From assembly GCA_037447605.1 (NCBI GenBank), contig CM074806.1, positions 3,825,755-3,889,754 on the forward strand: a stretch of DNA of 64,000 bases. The letters run 5' to 3'. Positions 1 through 17,267 of the stretch are shown here, piece after piece. Position 1 is the stretch's first letter, and each line of letters begins with the position of its first letter. The stretch comes from Zygnema circumcarinatum (taxonomy: Eukaryota; Streptophyta; Zygnematophyceae; Zygnematales; Zygnemataceae). The translations under genes were made by a program, and so were the position numbers. A model generated the notes under the pieces. The model worked only from the letters and a program-made list of their open reading frames with translations. It had not been told where the DNA came from and made no database searches.

Positions 1-127
1 ACTTGAATCGAGCCGTAGGTCGCGGAAACTTTAGGTGACAAACCGGAAAACCGAAGCCGGAACTGAAACTGAAACTGAAACTGAAACTGAACTGAAGCTT
101 GCACAAGAGTCGCTTGTCTATGTGCAG
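1..127. other. 5' window edge: intron sequence with short tandem repeat
   Basis: This is intron of the receptor-kinase gene that starts outside the window; a TGCAG acceptor ends at 127. A six-base CTGAAA-type repeat, about five units, lies at 61-93. I see no further LRR codons here. Confidence 0.5.
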
Positions 128-6609
<6,482 letters not shown>

Positions 6610-7575
6610 GTTGAATTGTTTTTTGGGTTGTAGGTTTGTTAGGTATTTAAATGAATGCATTTTTTCTTTTTTGTAACTTTATTTATCTATCATCACGCCT
6701 CGTGAGATGACCCTCTCGTGACACAGTCACGAGGGGGAATTTATTGGTAGGAGACGAATGATTCCTCATCGTGTGAAGATGAGGGATCTCATTTTTAGTA
6801 TATATTTCTTTATTCATCGTTCCATTTGTAATTTGCGGTTGCTTTTTTGCTTTTCACGAGGAAGAGGTGCTGATTATTAGTTTTTTAATGTGAAAGCCAA
6901 AGATATAGATCTTAAACTCATCGTACAACTTCATGTTGGCAGCTTGTAGTGCAGGCCAATGATCTGGGGTCCGTGGCTCTGTTCATCCATACATGGGCGG
7001 AGGGGGTATGAAAGATCACAACCCATTTAAATTTGTTGAACACGAACTGATGCATCCAAAGTGGTACTTGATGCTACGTGTTTGCATTCGAGTAAGCATA
7101 AACAAAAAACGGATTAAAAACATATAATGATGTAAAACATAACGCAAGCGGAGGAAGATGAACGTGGCATGTTCTGAAGGTGTGCTCGTGGCGGCACATT
7201 TATTTGACAGAGTTCAGTGGTCACATAGAAGGAGAAGAAGTTTTGTGGGAGAAACCGAGACTTGTTTTACCCGTTGCAATGTGCAACGGCTGCAGCCTCT
7301 GAAAATATTGAAAAAATGTGCAACCGCTCGGCCGCCTTGATACAGATTGGCTTAGCTTGAATCTCAAACGAGCCAAACATCTGGCGAGGATTTTATATTC
7401 TACCTAACTAACAATGAAGGCTCGGACGGCCTGGAGACTGATGAGTTCTAAGGCAGCTCTTTAAGCGACTCCACTCGTCGTGCCTTGCATCAGTTTCGTG
7501 CACGTCCAGCAATTTACTTATTCTTGAGGAAGGAATTTCGAAGTTGCAGATCACTTAAAAACAGCAACAAGATGT
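6610..7575. other. Convergent 3' intergenic region (RLK / ABCG)
   Basis: This holds the 3' untranslated ends of two convergent genes. Short open frames at 7158-7340 and 7594-7788 show no family likeness; the second is antisense to the last ABCG exon. The only structure noticed is the hairpin at 6711-6737. Confidence 0.6.
6711..6737. other. Strong hairpin in the RLK 3' region
   Basis: Twelve-base arms, CCCTCTCGTGAC and GTCACGAGGGGG, are separated by the three-base loop ACA with one non-Watson-Crick pair. It starts about 100 bases after the receptor-kinase stop codon. It could be a 3'UTR stem-loop or a small palindrome remnant; function unknown. Confidence 0.6.
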
Positions 7576-10500
7576 CTACTGCCGCACATTCTTTTGGAGG
7601 AATCTCAACGCGAGATACCCCAAGAAGCGGAACAGACAGATGAAGGTGAGAAGAATCGCAACGTCCATCCACTTGTTGGTGCTTCCCAAGCCAGCAGACT
7701 CCAAATACTGGGGATCATTGCACACACAAAAGAAGAGGGAACATTATCAGTCCGGTATTTCGATGCTTTAAGTCCTCCTCACTCATGACTGGTCCTGTAT
7801 TGGAGGAGATATAGTACCGTCCTATGATAGCCTCACTACAAAGTCAGTCACTGAATTGCATAAAATGAAGCGCAGCCTGTACCTGTTGGCCAGTCTGAAT
7901 GCAGACATCTCCGTTCAGAGAATCGTACAAGAAGCAAGCGCTTGCTCTGCTTCGATATTCATTCACAAGTAAGGCATCGAAGGGGTACTTGAATATTGAT
8001 AAGTAGTGAGCCCATATCCAATAGCTCGGAATGTACTGCAAAACGACCGATCGATGAATGCGATTATAAGTCCTTCGTATTGTACTTTGCTTAAAACCAC
8101 GGCAAAAAAGCTGGACTATGTACAAAAACAAAGAAACATAAAATCCTTCGTGAAAGATTGGGGGTTGATTTGGTAGAAGGAAAGCTTTTTGGCGGTCAAA
8201 TACCTCCTGCGCTATAAAGTATCCGGAAAAGAGAAAGCAAGCTCCCAATATGCCAGCTACCATCGAATTCCCAGTGATGTAGTTGGGGGAGATGGCCCTG
8301 CGCAGATCAAGGGGGAGACTCAAATTCGGTCTTTTCAAACTTTCCTAGGAGCTTTTGAGAAATTTATGTGAGCGGATGGAGGGGTAAACTTACGCAAAGC
8401 ATGCGACAATTGAGTTCGCACTCAGCAGAACGAGCCAAACCACAAGTACGAAGAAGAGAAAGGCTCCGAAATTGGGGCTAAATCCGACCAGCCAATATGC
8501 TGGAGTTGAGAACAGGAGTGCCAAAACGAGGAGGAAGGGCATGAAGACGAGGGTGCTGCCAGGAATAAGAAAAAGCTTGTAAGTGGTATTTGTATGCTTT
8601 AGATTGCTTTAGATTTGTTTGTACGGATCGCAGGGAAGCATGCACCACTGTAAATCGAAAGTGAGAAGCTATGCAGAGACGCCTTCCTTCCAACCATTTT
8701 GTGTGCATGGAAACAGCGTGCTTATCATAGTTTTAAGGTTTTTAGGCAAATGCAAATGCCATGGAAAGGAGTAGATGTACAAAAACATTACCTCGCAAAA
8801 AGATAAGATGAGGTTCGGTATGCTCCTCGTGTTGTCTCCCGCATCAAAATCTGTCGTTCCTGTACCGCGGGGAGTTTCACATGCCAGCATGAGTATGAAT
8901 ATCTTCAGTCAAGCGGTGCCTAGTGCAGGTTTTTTTTTGAATTTTCTGAAAATTCCGATGCATGATGTGCATGACTATTTATTATTTACTTTTTATTGAA
9001 GCAATTGAGCCTTGAGAATTCAGAATCGTGGGCTGTGTGCCGAACCTGCAAGAAGATTGGCAGTGCTTCAACAGACGAAGTGAGGAGGAAGGCCAAGGAG
9101 AAGGCGAGGAAGCCCAAGCGCTCCTGCACCTCCGCAAAGATGTGATGGGGAAGGGAAAATTTAGGATAATTTAGGGTATGATTGTGGAGGTCATTCACTG
9201 GACAATTAGTTTTTATCCTGGATTGGACCTGAGGACTGAGAAAAACTGGAGAATTGTGTTAATGTTCAGAGTTTTTATAGCTGGCGAATCACGGAAAGAG
9301 GTAAGTTAAATGTGCTTACGACTTGGCCTCGCGTGTCATTGTGAACGTGGAGGAAGAGAGTGCCCAAAGACACTCCGCAAACTGCAACTTGGGCGGCTCT
9401 TCCATTGAAGAGCTCCTTCGTACGGAAAATATTCTGCATGCAGCAACACTGCATCGTTACCATCTTGCAAACAAAGAAATCATTTCCTCCGAAGGCTCCG
9501 ATGTTTTTAAGAAACGTAAATGTGTACAAATAAAAATGAAACATGACACGTACGCTGCATCTGCCAAAAAATTTCGAAGTAAAATTCTGCATGCTGTACC
9601 GCGCCATAAAATGAGAAGGACACCTTTTTAAAATGACATTTTTATGATCCAAAACTGTACCTTGTAATACCGGGTGGCGAGAGTCCACGTTTCTTGCATG
9701 GGCGAGCAAGCAAAGCCGATAGGTTCAGAACTGAGGTCGCTTCCCGGCAGTCCATGGCTGCCAGTGGCCCCTTCCGCGTCCTCTCCCTCCTCTGAACTCA
9801 GAGGGGGCTCGTCCGCAAAGACAACAGTGCGCAGCTTCTCGGATAGTTCCTCGTGCGATGTCCACATTTTCCGAGAGCTCCGCTCCGAGACAGTCAGTTT
9901 TCTGTATTGCTGTAAACAGAAAATAGAGAATTGGAATCAGATTCTCGTAGCGTCTACCTTCGCACGAGCAAAAGGATCCAAACGAATCCCCCGAAACATA
10001 TTTACTCTCCCACGTGAAATGACTGAAGAAGTTCAACTTGCCTCCCAGAAAAATGTTCAGTACCTGAAGGTCTAAAGCGTCAATCGCATATTCCAGAGGG
10101 TTGACTCGCGGCGGAATCTCTTCCCCCGCCATTCGGAAGCGCAGTTCCAATGCATCCAAAGTCCCGTGATGAACAACGGAGCCTTGTGAAAGGAGAAGCA
10201 GGTTGTGGAAGAGCTCAAGAATACGAAAACTTGGCTGCACTTTACAACAGAGCAAACCCACAAACTTCAGCTTTGAAAACCAATACCCCCCCTTTGAAAT
10301 TTCCATCACTGCATGTTGAACTTGCATCGAAGTCAGTCCCGACATGGTGATGGCGCCCGAGCCATCCTGCCTGATGAATGGAGAGGATGATCGTCCGGCG
10401 GCCATGCACGGCCATGTCGTGCAGCACTTCGATGATGTTGAGCGCCGCGGTGCTGTCCAGGCCCGAGGTCGGCTCGTCGAGGAGCAGCACGGGCGGGTCG

Positions 10501-12004
10501 TGGATTAGGTCAACTCCGATCGAAACGCGCCGCCGCTCTCCGCCCGACACGCCGCGCACGTCCTCGTTTCCAATGCGAGTCTCAGCAGCCCCCTGAGGAG
10601 AGAAGGAGGAGGGAACGTTGGAGAATACTTTTTTTTTTCTTAAGAATGTTTTGTAAGACTCTCTCTACTCTAGTGAAGAGTGGAATTTTAAAGGTTTAGT
10701 TTCTCAGATGCGAAAAAAGGGTATTTTTCGGCTGTAAGTCATGAACGCATGATGGGTCTATGTCTTCTTTCTTTAGCTTACGGTTGAAGGTTAAGCTTTT
10801 GGAATGGCTGAGGTCGACTTACCTTCAAGCCGAGTTCTTGGATTAGGTCTTCGACTCGCTTGCATTTTTCGCTCAAGGACATGGCCCCTGGCAGGCGCAA
10901 GCGGGCGCTGTAGAGGAGTGTCTCGCGCACTGTGAGCATGGGAAACAGCGCATCATCCTGCATCACATAACCTGGAAGGACAAGACAAAAAATCAGGGTT
11001 TTTAGGGTTTTTAAAAAAAAGAGAGACATCGTAGTTAGAGTTTTCCTGAGGAGTCTTTGGTGGCAAGATCCTTTTAAAATTGCTAATAATCTTTTTTTTT
11101 CTGCTCTCAGAGCTTCCTGGTAGATTAAATGCCTAAAGACATCGAAAATATGGGTGGGCAAGGCAAAACCCTAAAAACCCTAATCACGTGTTTGTTGGGT
11201 TTTGGGAAAGTTCAATGCAAGCACCCCCGCCTACCTGTTATCCGCCGGAAGTACTTGACATGCACCGGCTTTTCGTTCACCAAAATTTCACCTTCCAAAC
11301 TCTTGGGGTTGATCCGCCCCCCCAGAGCGTCCAAGAGAGTGGACTTCCCTGCTCCACTTGGACCCGCCACTGCCAGAATTTCGCCAGGATTTGCTTTACA
11401 GTTGATATTTTTCAACAAGTACGAGCTTGATGGCTCGTTTGGCGATGGATCAACTGCAGGGTTAACTTTTCTGGGCGTTGAACAGCTCTTCGAGGACGTC
11501 GATGGCAGGAGCGCGTCTGGAATAATGCTTTGTTTACCCTTTTGCACTTTGTAACTAAGGTTCTTCATCGAGATTTTGAAAGTCTTTGACTGTTCGTTCC
11601 TTGTCAATTGGCTGCATTGCCCTTCCCCTCTTCAACTATCAGCATTGATAACAGGCAAACCAACATGGCAAGCAAAAGAAGACACATATGACTATATGAG
11701 GGGAGAATCATAACACCATCAAATCCCATGCAAGGGGCGCTTTTTACAACATCTCTAAAAACCCTAAGAACCCTACAAACCATAGACAAATGTAGATGTA
11801 CCTTTCTTGTGGTAAGTCGATGCTGACTGTCGCTGGGGCGCTGACCTTCACTTTGAGCTGATGATCGCTGGGTGCCATTTGAGAACGAGCAAGCCTTTGG
11901 GCCATCGACGCATCCGCAGGACGTAACTCAAAATTGTTGTTCAAGTATATGGCATCCATGTCTTGGAACGTCCACATGTCAGTCCCACCACGTGCACCCC
12001 TCAT
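7576..12004 (-). CDS. ABCG: ABCG (WBC) half-size ABC transporter
   Basis: ATP-driven half-transporter that would dimerise to export lipids, hormones or secondary metabolites. Exons in coding order: 12004-11802, 11611-11235, 10971-10823, 10592-10371, 10234-10064, 9909-9661, 9433-9320, 9123-9046 (acceptor may be six bases earlier), 8859-8792, 8555-8394, 8297-8204, 8035-7883, 7707-7576. All phases join to about 723 residues, normal for the family. The reverse order typical of ABCG is seen: nucleotide-binding domain first (Walker [13 protein letters not shown], signature [12 protein letters not shown], Walker [13 protein letters not shown]-loop SIHQ), then the membrane domain (RTKELF entry, [40 protein letters not shown], closing membrane helix). 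The start is uncertain: Met at 12004 or an internal Met ten codons later, or a further upstream exon. One intron (10235-10370) appears to use a GC donor. The substrate cannot be read from the sequence. Confidence 0.93.
10235..10370 (-). other. Non-canonical GC-AG intron in ABCG gene
   Basis: The exon ending SIHQ reads CATCAG on the coding strand and is followed by GCAGGA; no GT donor lies in frame nearby. The next exon opens after GTGCAG with codons for PSFRILELF, restoring the universal HQPS-RI.ELF block of ABCG proteins in phase 0. Confidence 0.8.
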
Positions 12005-13003
12005 GGCGGTGCTTACATGTACATCTGTAGGGTCGAAATCCTGAACGAAAAGGAAAGGGAAGTTGAAGGTGTCACAAGGTCGATTTTAAGTTATACAGGA
12101 GAATGATGTCACTTGAATCTCATGAACTTGTGTATGGGCATACATGAAGCTTGCCTTTTCCTTGTCCAAGGCAAGGCCAGCTGTAAAACGAGTAACAAGG
12201 GGTCTATATGGGTCCTTAACTATGGGCTATGGGTGATGCCTACGGATGAAGTCCTTATTCAAGTTCATTGCAATGTTACGGTGAACGACGATCATGCTTT
12301 GGGATGAATTCAAGGTTTCATGTGGATGCTTCGCCATGCTATAGCGCCATTCCAGCAGCATAACGCACGGTTCTACACATGCATGGCATGTCTCGGACAC
12401 CGAATTTGGAGAAGCAGATAGGAAAATCTGTCTCCTATGACATTTTTTCTCATTTTTTTTTGTTCGCTTTCTTGCCTATCCCAATGTACATCTGCCTACA
12501 ACCTGACAAGCGCACGCAACGACACTAACGCAGAAACCCGGACTCATACCCACCTTTCCCCCAAAATCCAAAAACAAGTATCTAAATGACATCCACCCCT
12601 AAACCCTGAAGCCCCATGGCCCCCCATGCCTTCCCTCCAAATCCTCCACTTCACAAAACCCCGCCCAAAGGCTCGAGTCCTCAGTCTCCTGACCTGAATC
12701 TCTCCTGCAGAAGCTTTCCTCGGCTGAACCATCTTCCTTCCCTCCCTTTCAGTGCAGCCGCTGCTCTCGTCTTGTCTCCCCGTCGTCGTCGTCCTCCCGG
12801 CCGGCCTGCCCTCTTCTGCAAGGCTCTGCATGACCCGGCGGCCGCCGCCCCTTTACGGCGCGCGGCGGCGGCCCGACCTCTCGTCGTTCCGTCGCCGGCG
12901 CTTCTCGAGGGCGGCCGAGTCGGGACACTTTTGTCGGCGCGCTGACATGGCGACCGCTCACTGGCTGCCGGCTCGCCGCTCGGACGGACGGTCACGGTCG
13001 GCT

Positions 13004-13050
13004 GTCCGTCCGTCCGTCCGTCCGTCCATCCGTCGGTCGGTCGGTCGGAC
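13004..13050. repeat. GTCC/GGTC tetranucleotide repeats
   Basis: Tandem GTCC units run into GGTC units, with the complementary CGGACGGACGG at 12980-12990 upstream, so the block can also fold as a hairpin. It lies in the GC-rich centre of the divergent promoter. Confidence 0.85.
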
Positions 13051-13376
13051 GTCGGTCGGATGTCGGACTGATGACCTTGGCGCGCAGTGAGACTGTGACA
13101 CGACGTGACGTGACTCACTCAATACGGTTCGGTCGGGCTGTCGGTCCGCTCTCATCGCTCTTTTGTCGTTTCTGTCCCCCGCCGCCAACGGTTGGATTTT
13201 GCAGGGCTGACGCGGCACACGGAGGGGTACAGCTCGCCGTCGATTACACTTGTGATGTATCGCAGCCGTCGTTTTCCTAGCAGGAAAAGGCTTATCCAGC
13301 GCCCATGCTATCTGCGCCGTCGGTCGCACTTGCAGAAGCCAAGGCCGTCCGATTGATGGCGTCACATAGGACACGA

Positions 13377-13546
13377 CACGTGGCGCTCCTGTCAGTCATA
13401 GGCGGGTCCACGAGCGCTCATTGGAAGACGCTGTTGTGATGGATCCGCATCCGTCAAAAAAATCGCCACGTGTTATTAAACAGCTGTTTTGCCCGGTCGA
13501 ATGCCACGTGTCACCTTGAGGGTTTTGCTCTTGCCTTCGCCACGTG
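13377..13546. promoter_or_regulatory. Cluster of four G-box/ABRE (CACGTG) sites
   Basis: CACGTG hexamers occur at about 13377, 13467, 13505 and 13541, mostly as GCCACGTGT or ACACGTGGC. These are core binding sites of plant bZIP and bHLH (PIF/ABF-type) factors, suggesting light or abscisic-acid control of one or both flanking genes. Assignment to a factor is inference. Confidence 0.7.
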
Positions 13547-13580
13547 TCATCACAGGAAAATTCTGAAGAAATCCTAACCC

Positions 13581-13611
13581 CACCCTCCACCCTCCACCCT
13601 CCACCCTCCAC
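13581..13611. repeat. Seven-base minisatellite (CACCCTC)
   Basis: About four copies of a CACCCTC unit lie between the CACGTG cluster and the telo-box upstream of the RimP-like gene. Confidence 0.9.
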
Positions 13612-13655
13612 CTGGACATCCTCGAGCTCCAAAACCCTCGAACCTTTTCAGCCTT

Positions 13656-13670
13656 AAACCCTAAACCCTA
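13656..13670. promoter_or_regulatory. Double telo-box (AAACCCTAAACCCTA)
   Basis: Two overlapping plant telo-boxes lie about 200 bases upstream of the ATG of the RimP-like gene. Telo-boxes are known to be common in promoters of plant translation and ribosome-related genes, which suits the gene downstream. The role here is inferred. Confidence 0.65.
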
Positions 13671-13868
13671 GTACGGTAGCCCTTTGAACTCCCAAAAACT
13701 GTGCAGAACCTAAGAAAGACTTCCAGTCACTGTTTTACGGGCACATGCAGAACTGGCCCTATTCTACCTTGCGCAGTTTCGGTTACAGTTGCAGTTGAAC
13801 TGCCCGCGCATGGAGACGGCCGCTCAAAGCCCCCTTCTTCTCCGCCTTCTGTCTGCCGCGGCGAGACT

Positions 13869-16712
13869 ATGTCTGTGAGGCAACGCCTCCTGCTGCTGCT
13901 GCTGCTGCGGACGCCTCGCCCTCCCGCCATGGCCACGGCCTCCGTTACTCTTCCGGCCATGTCGGCCTGCAGCAGGCGCCTCACAGATAGGAGGGAGGTG
14001 GAGAGTGTGTTTCTTGCAGGATTTCACTCAACGAGCTCCTCCCCTTCCTTTGGCAGTAAGGGAGAGAGGAGCCTCCCTTCCTGCCGCAGCAGTGCAGGCC
14101 TGTTTAGACTTGCATCCCGACGCAGGATGTCTCTGGAATTGCAGGCAAAGCAGGATTCGGGGGAGGTGGAAGAGCGTGAGCAAGGGAAGAAAAAGAAGGA
14201 GAAGAAGAAGAAGGCTGGGAAAAAGGAGGAGCAGGAGGTGGAGGAGGGGGAGGAGCAGGCGGAGGTTACGTGGGCAGATGTGATCGCAGAGGAGGGCGAG
14301 ATTTCGGCTGGTGAGGAGCAGAGCGGTGAAATGGCAAGTGGAGGGGATGAGGTGAACTGGGACCTTACTGAAGAAGGTGCGTCTGAATGTCAGGAGAATG
14401 GGGCACTGAATTTTGATTCAAGCTTTCCAATGCCGTTCTTCTTCCTTTTCTTTTTGAAACATAGCTTCCCTTTATTTTTGACTGTTGTCCTGTAGACTTG
14501 GTTTAGTTTCTGAAGCTCCCTGAATTTGAACTGTGGAGCTGCATGGGTGTGTCTTTGTTTGATAGGATGTCTCTCCAGTTCTGATGTAAACAGGACGTTG
14601 AACAGGCACGGTAGTGGAAAATTCTTCTTTAAAAAAAAAAAAAACGAACACCATCTTTGGGGCAAGACCTTCGACCGCTCTTTATCCGCTCCAGTGGATT
14701 TTTTTCCGTATGATTGAGGCCACTTACATATTTCTCGATTGGAAAGAGGGAACGCGGGAAAGGACGTTGGATAATTGAATTCATTAAATTCATCCTGCTC
14801 CTCTTTCAAACATAGGAAAAGATTGACAGACAGACAGACTTCGACAGACCCTATGGGCATCAGCAATATGTATATGTGCATACTTTGAGTATTAACTTTT
14901 CTAAAGAAATTCAATGAGTTTCAACTCAAAAAGGCATGTTGCATAACAGGATGGAATGCATTGACACTCAAATTCATTTCAGATATAAGCAAAAAAATTG
15001 ACGACTTGAAAAGTGTCAGGTCCGTATGCAATGTACGCAAACCTTAGAAAAGTGATATTACAGATGCCCTGAGGCATACAAATCAGCACAGGAGAGTTGA
15101 AGTCTGCAAGCAGGCCCTCGTTGGCTTACTGACCGGCTAAAATAGTGGTGATTTGGAACTATGGACCTACAGAAGCAGCAGAGCTGGAGCTGGAGATCGC
15201 GGAACAGGTGGATGCTGAATTGGAAAATGTTGAAGATGACATATGGGGAGATTTTGAGGAGGATGTTGAGGCCGAGGTAAGCAACTGTTCCAGACCTGAT
15301 GCGGCTATATATGCTATTGGGAACTTTACAACAGAACGCTGTTGTCTGGGAATCAAGGATCTTGGGCTAGGCTCAGATTTTTGTAGGGGGCGCGAGTCGT
15401 ATCTTCATATATGAGCAGAGATAGGCATTAAAGGGGCGACGTCGTAAATGACCATGAAGTGCATGCCATCATGTGAGCCAAGCTTTCATTCATTCTGCCA
15501 TCATTGGATTTGTTTGAAACCAGGTGAGCGAAGCTCTGGCTTACTGCCATGAATTGCAACCATAATTGGAGTTGTTTGCATAAGACAAAGAAGGGTTGAG
15601 GCCTATTGCTTGCAAATCATTACAATGACCGTTCTGAAAACTCCAAGAACCGAGGTCATAATGGCTGTGAACATTTCCTTACTGCTGAGTGTGCTTCCGA
15701 GTGTGATGCTGGGTTGCTGACAAGGAGTCAGCCATAATGGGAGGAGTGAAAAGGATGAAATGCTATGCAGGTTGGGAGAGGGGAGACCTCAACTGAGAAT
15801 GTTTGGAGGGGCTTTGGCAGGCTGGAGATGGCGCCGACGGAGGAGGAGTTGTGTTGGGAGGTGCTTCGTGGGGTGAAATGGTGCTTGCTAAAACAGAGGC
15901 CCTGTTACAGGAGGACAAGCATGAGGGACTTGCTTTGTACGCCTTCCAAGCTGTACCAAGCCAAGGCCTTCTTCGCGTGCGGTTGGACAAGTTGTCAGAC
16001 AGGTGAAACGAAGTGCTCAAAATCTTTTTGACACGTGCATGAATTTTACATCCCTACTCGTCGATTGACACAGAAGAATAGTAGTACTAGGGGGATAGGG
16101 TGAATGTGGAACACAAGAATCATAGGAGCTTAGATATAATTAAGAGCTTGTGCTGGCTGTTGATGTATCAGGTATGGCTCACCCACTCTACAAGACATAG
16201 AAGACTTTTCCCGAGACTTAAACCAAATTCTCGAAAGTATGGCTGCAAGCAACACTATCCCGAACGACATCGCGCTCGAGGTCAGCTTTCCTTGTTTGCA
16301 ACGTAACTATAAAGAGTATCCTGTATCAATGTGAAAGAGTGATGCATTTCAGTATTGAGAAAATAGGCCATACAAATTTCGATCGCTGCTGAAAATTGCG
16401 GCTGCACTTTGGAAATCGCAGGTATCATCGCCTGGAGCGGAGCGTGTGCTAAGGATACCAGGCGAGCTTGAGCGGTTTAAAGATATCCCCATGTATATCC
16501 GCTACAGTGAGGGGGATGCAGAAAAACACGAAGTTTTTAATATTGTAGAAGTCGATGCTGTTAATGGATTAACAAAATGGAAAGTAGCCAATGTCAGAAT
16601 CAATCGGGAGGCAGCGGGGAAAGGCCGAGGGTTGAATAAGAAGCAAAGAGATAGGGTTATTGATATATCGTTGGAAAACCTCAGGATGGTGCGGTTGTAC
16701 ATAGACATTTGA
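13869..16712 (+). CDS. RimP-like (UPF0090) ribosome maturation protein, probably plastid
   Basis: RimP helps mature the 30S subunit; a plant homologue would act on plastid ribosomes. Exons: 13869-14376, 15173-15276, 15821-16002, 16172-16280, 16422-16712, about 397 residues; phases join throughout. The first in-frame ATG is 13869. The N-terminus is rich in Ser, Leu and Arg like a transit peptide, followed by a lysine-rich then strongly acidic low-complexity stretch (KKKEKKKK, then Glu-rich through exon 2). The conserved core starts near LRVRLDKLSD and continues YGSPTLQDIEDFSRDLNQIL and VSSPGAERVLRIPGELERF, the RimP signature, ending DISLENLRMVRLYIDI. The protein is more than twice the length of bacterial RimP (about 150 residues); the acidic N-terminal half has no parallel I recognise. 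Confidence 0.85.
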
Positions 16713-17267
16713 GGACGAGTGACGTTTCTGCAGTCATGGAGCGCTCCTCGTGTGGCTGTTTGGCTTTCAAGTTGTGGCACTCATGCCCTCATGTCCTTGT
16801 TCGCCATGGTCCCTTCCATGCCATTGCTTAACTTAGTGTCTGAATTCATGGAATGGTGGGTGATGATGATGGGGTAAGTCGAACATCACACATGTGAAGT
16901 ATCCCAACCATGAGGCCCTCCAAGTTTTTGTGCCGTACCCTATGATGGTGTCTTCCAATGGTTGTACAATTGAGGCATGTTCGTAGCGGGTGAGCGGTAG
17001 AGCATGAAGTTCACCTTGCGACATGTTGTGGCCCAACAACAAGTCCCCTCTAGCCAGCCCAACACCCTCCAAAACGTGGTCACTAAATAGACGGTGATCT
17101 ATGTCCCAACCTGCCCAAAATTTCGCCCCACATAATAGAACGGGAATTCACGGCCCCACATAGAGCCTTGGCCAGAGCACAGCCGCCTGCTGTGCACGCT
17201 GCTGCTCGCGCCGCCTTCGACTTGCGGCTGCTGAGAGGAGGAGGAGGAGGAGGAGGAGACGGCCGCC
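16713..17267. promoter_or_regulatory. Intergenic region and 5'UTR of CTP synthase gene
   Basis: Contains the 3' end of the RimP-like gene and the upstream region of CTP synthase. A GAG/AGG trinucleotide run (17236-17258) sits just before the start codon, which has a good GCCGCCATGG context. No TATA box is obvious. Confidence 0.5.

Larger units (their letters stand above)
12005..13868. promoter_or_regulatory. Divergent promoter region between ABCG and the RimP-like gene
   Basis: A 1.9-kb region between two outward-facing genes. The middle (about 12600-13350) is GC-rich with CCGT/CGGT repeats. The half nearer the + strand gene holds a CACGTG cluster and a double telo-box. Open frames such as 12616-12945 and 12681-13118 are overlapping, GC-driven and match nothing, so I do not call them. 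A possible small 5' ABCG exon at 12018-12041 is unproven. Confidence 0.6.

Noticed and set aside
9275-9709. 145-codon minus-strand ORF over an ABCG exon
   Set aside because: Only its middle (9320-9433) is the ABCG exon; the rest is intron read-through lacking family similarity.
12018-12041. 24-base upstream exon (DFDPTDVH) of ABCG
   Set aside because: It has CAG and GTAAGC borders, but no upstream start exon was found and the ORF from 12004 is sufficient; left as a possibility only.
12616-13374. Overlapping long ORFs on both strands in the GC-rich divergent promoter
   Set aside because: They overlap in several frames, are Arg/Pro-rich as expected from GC repeats and match no family.
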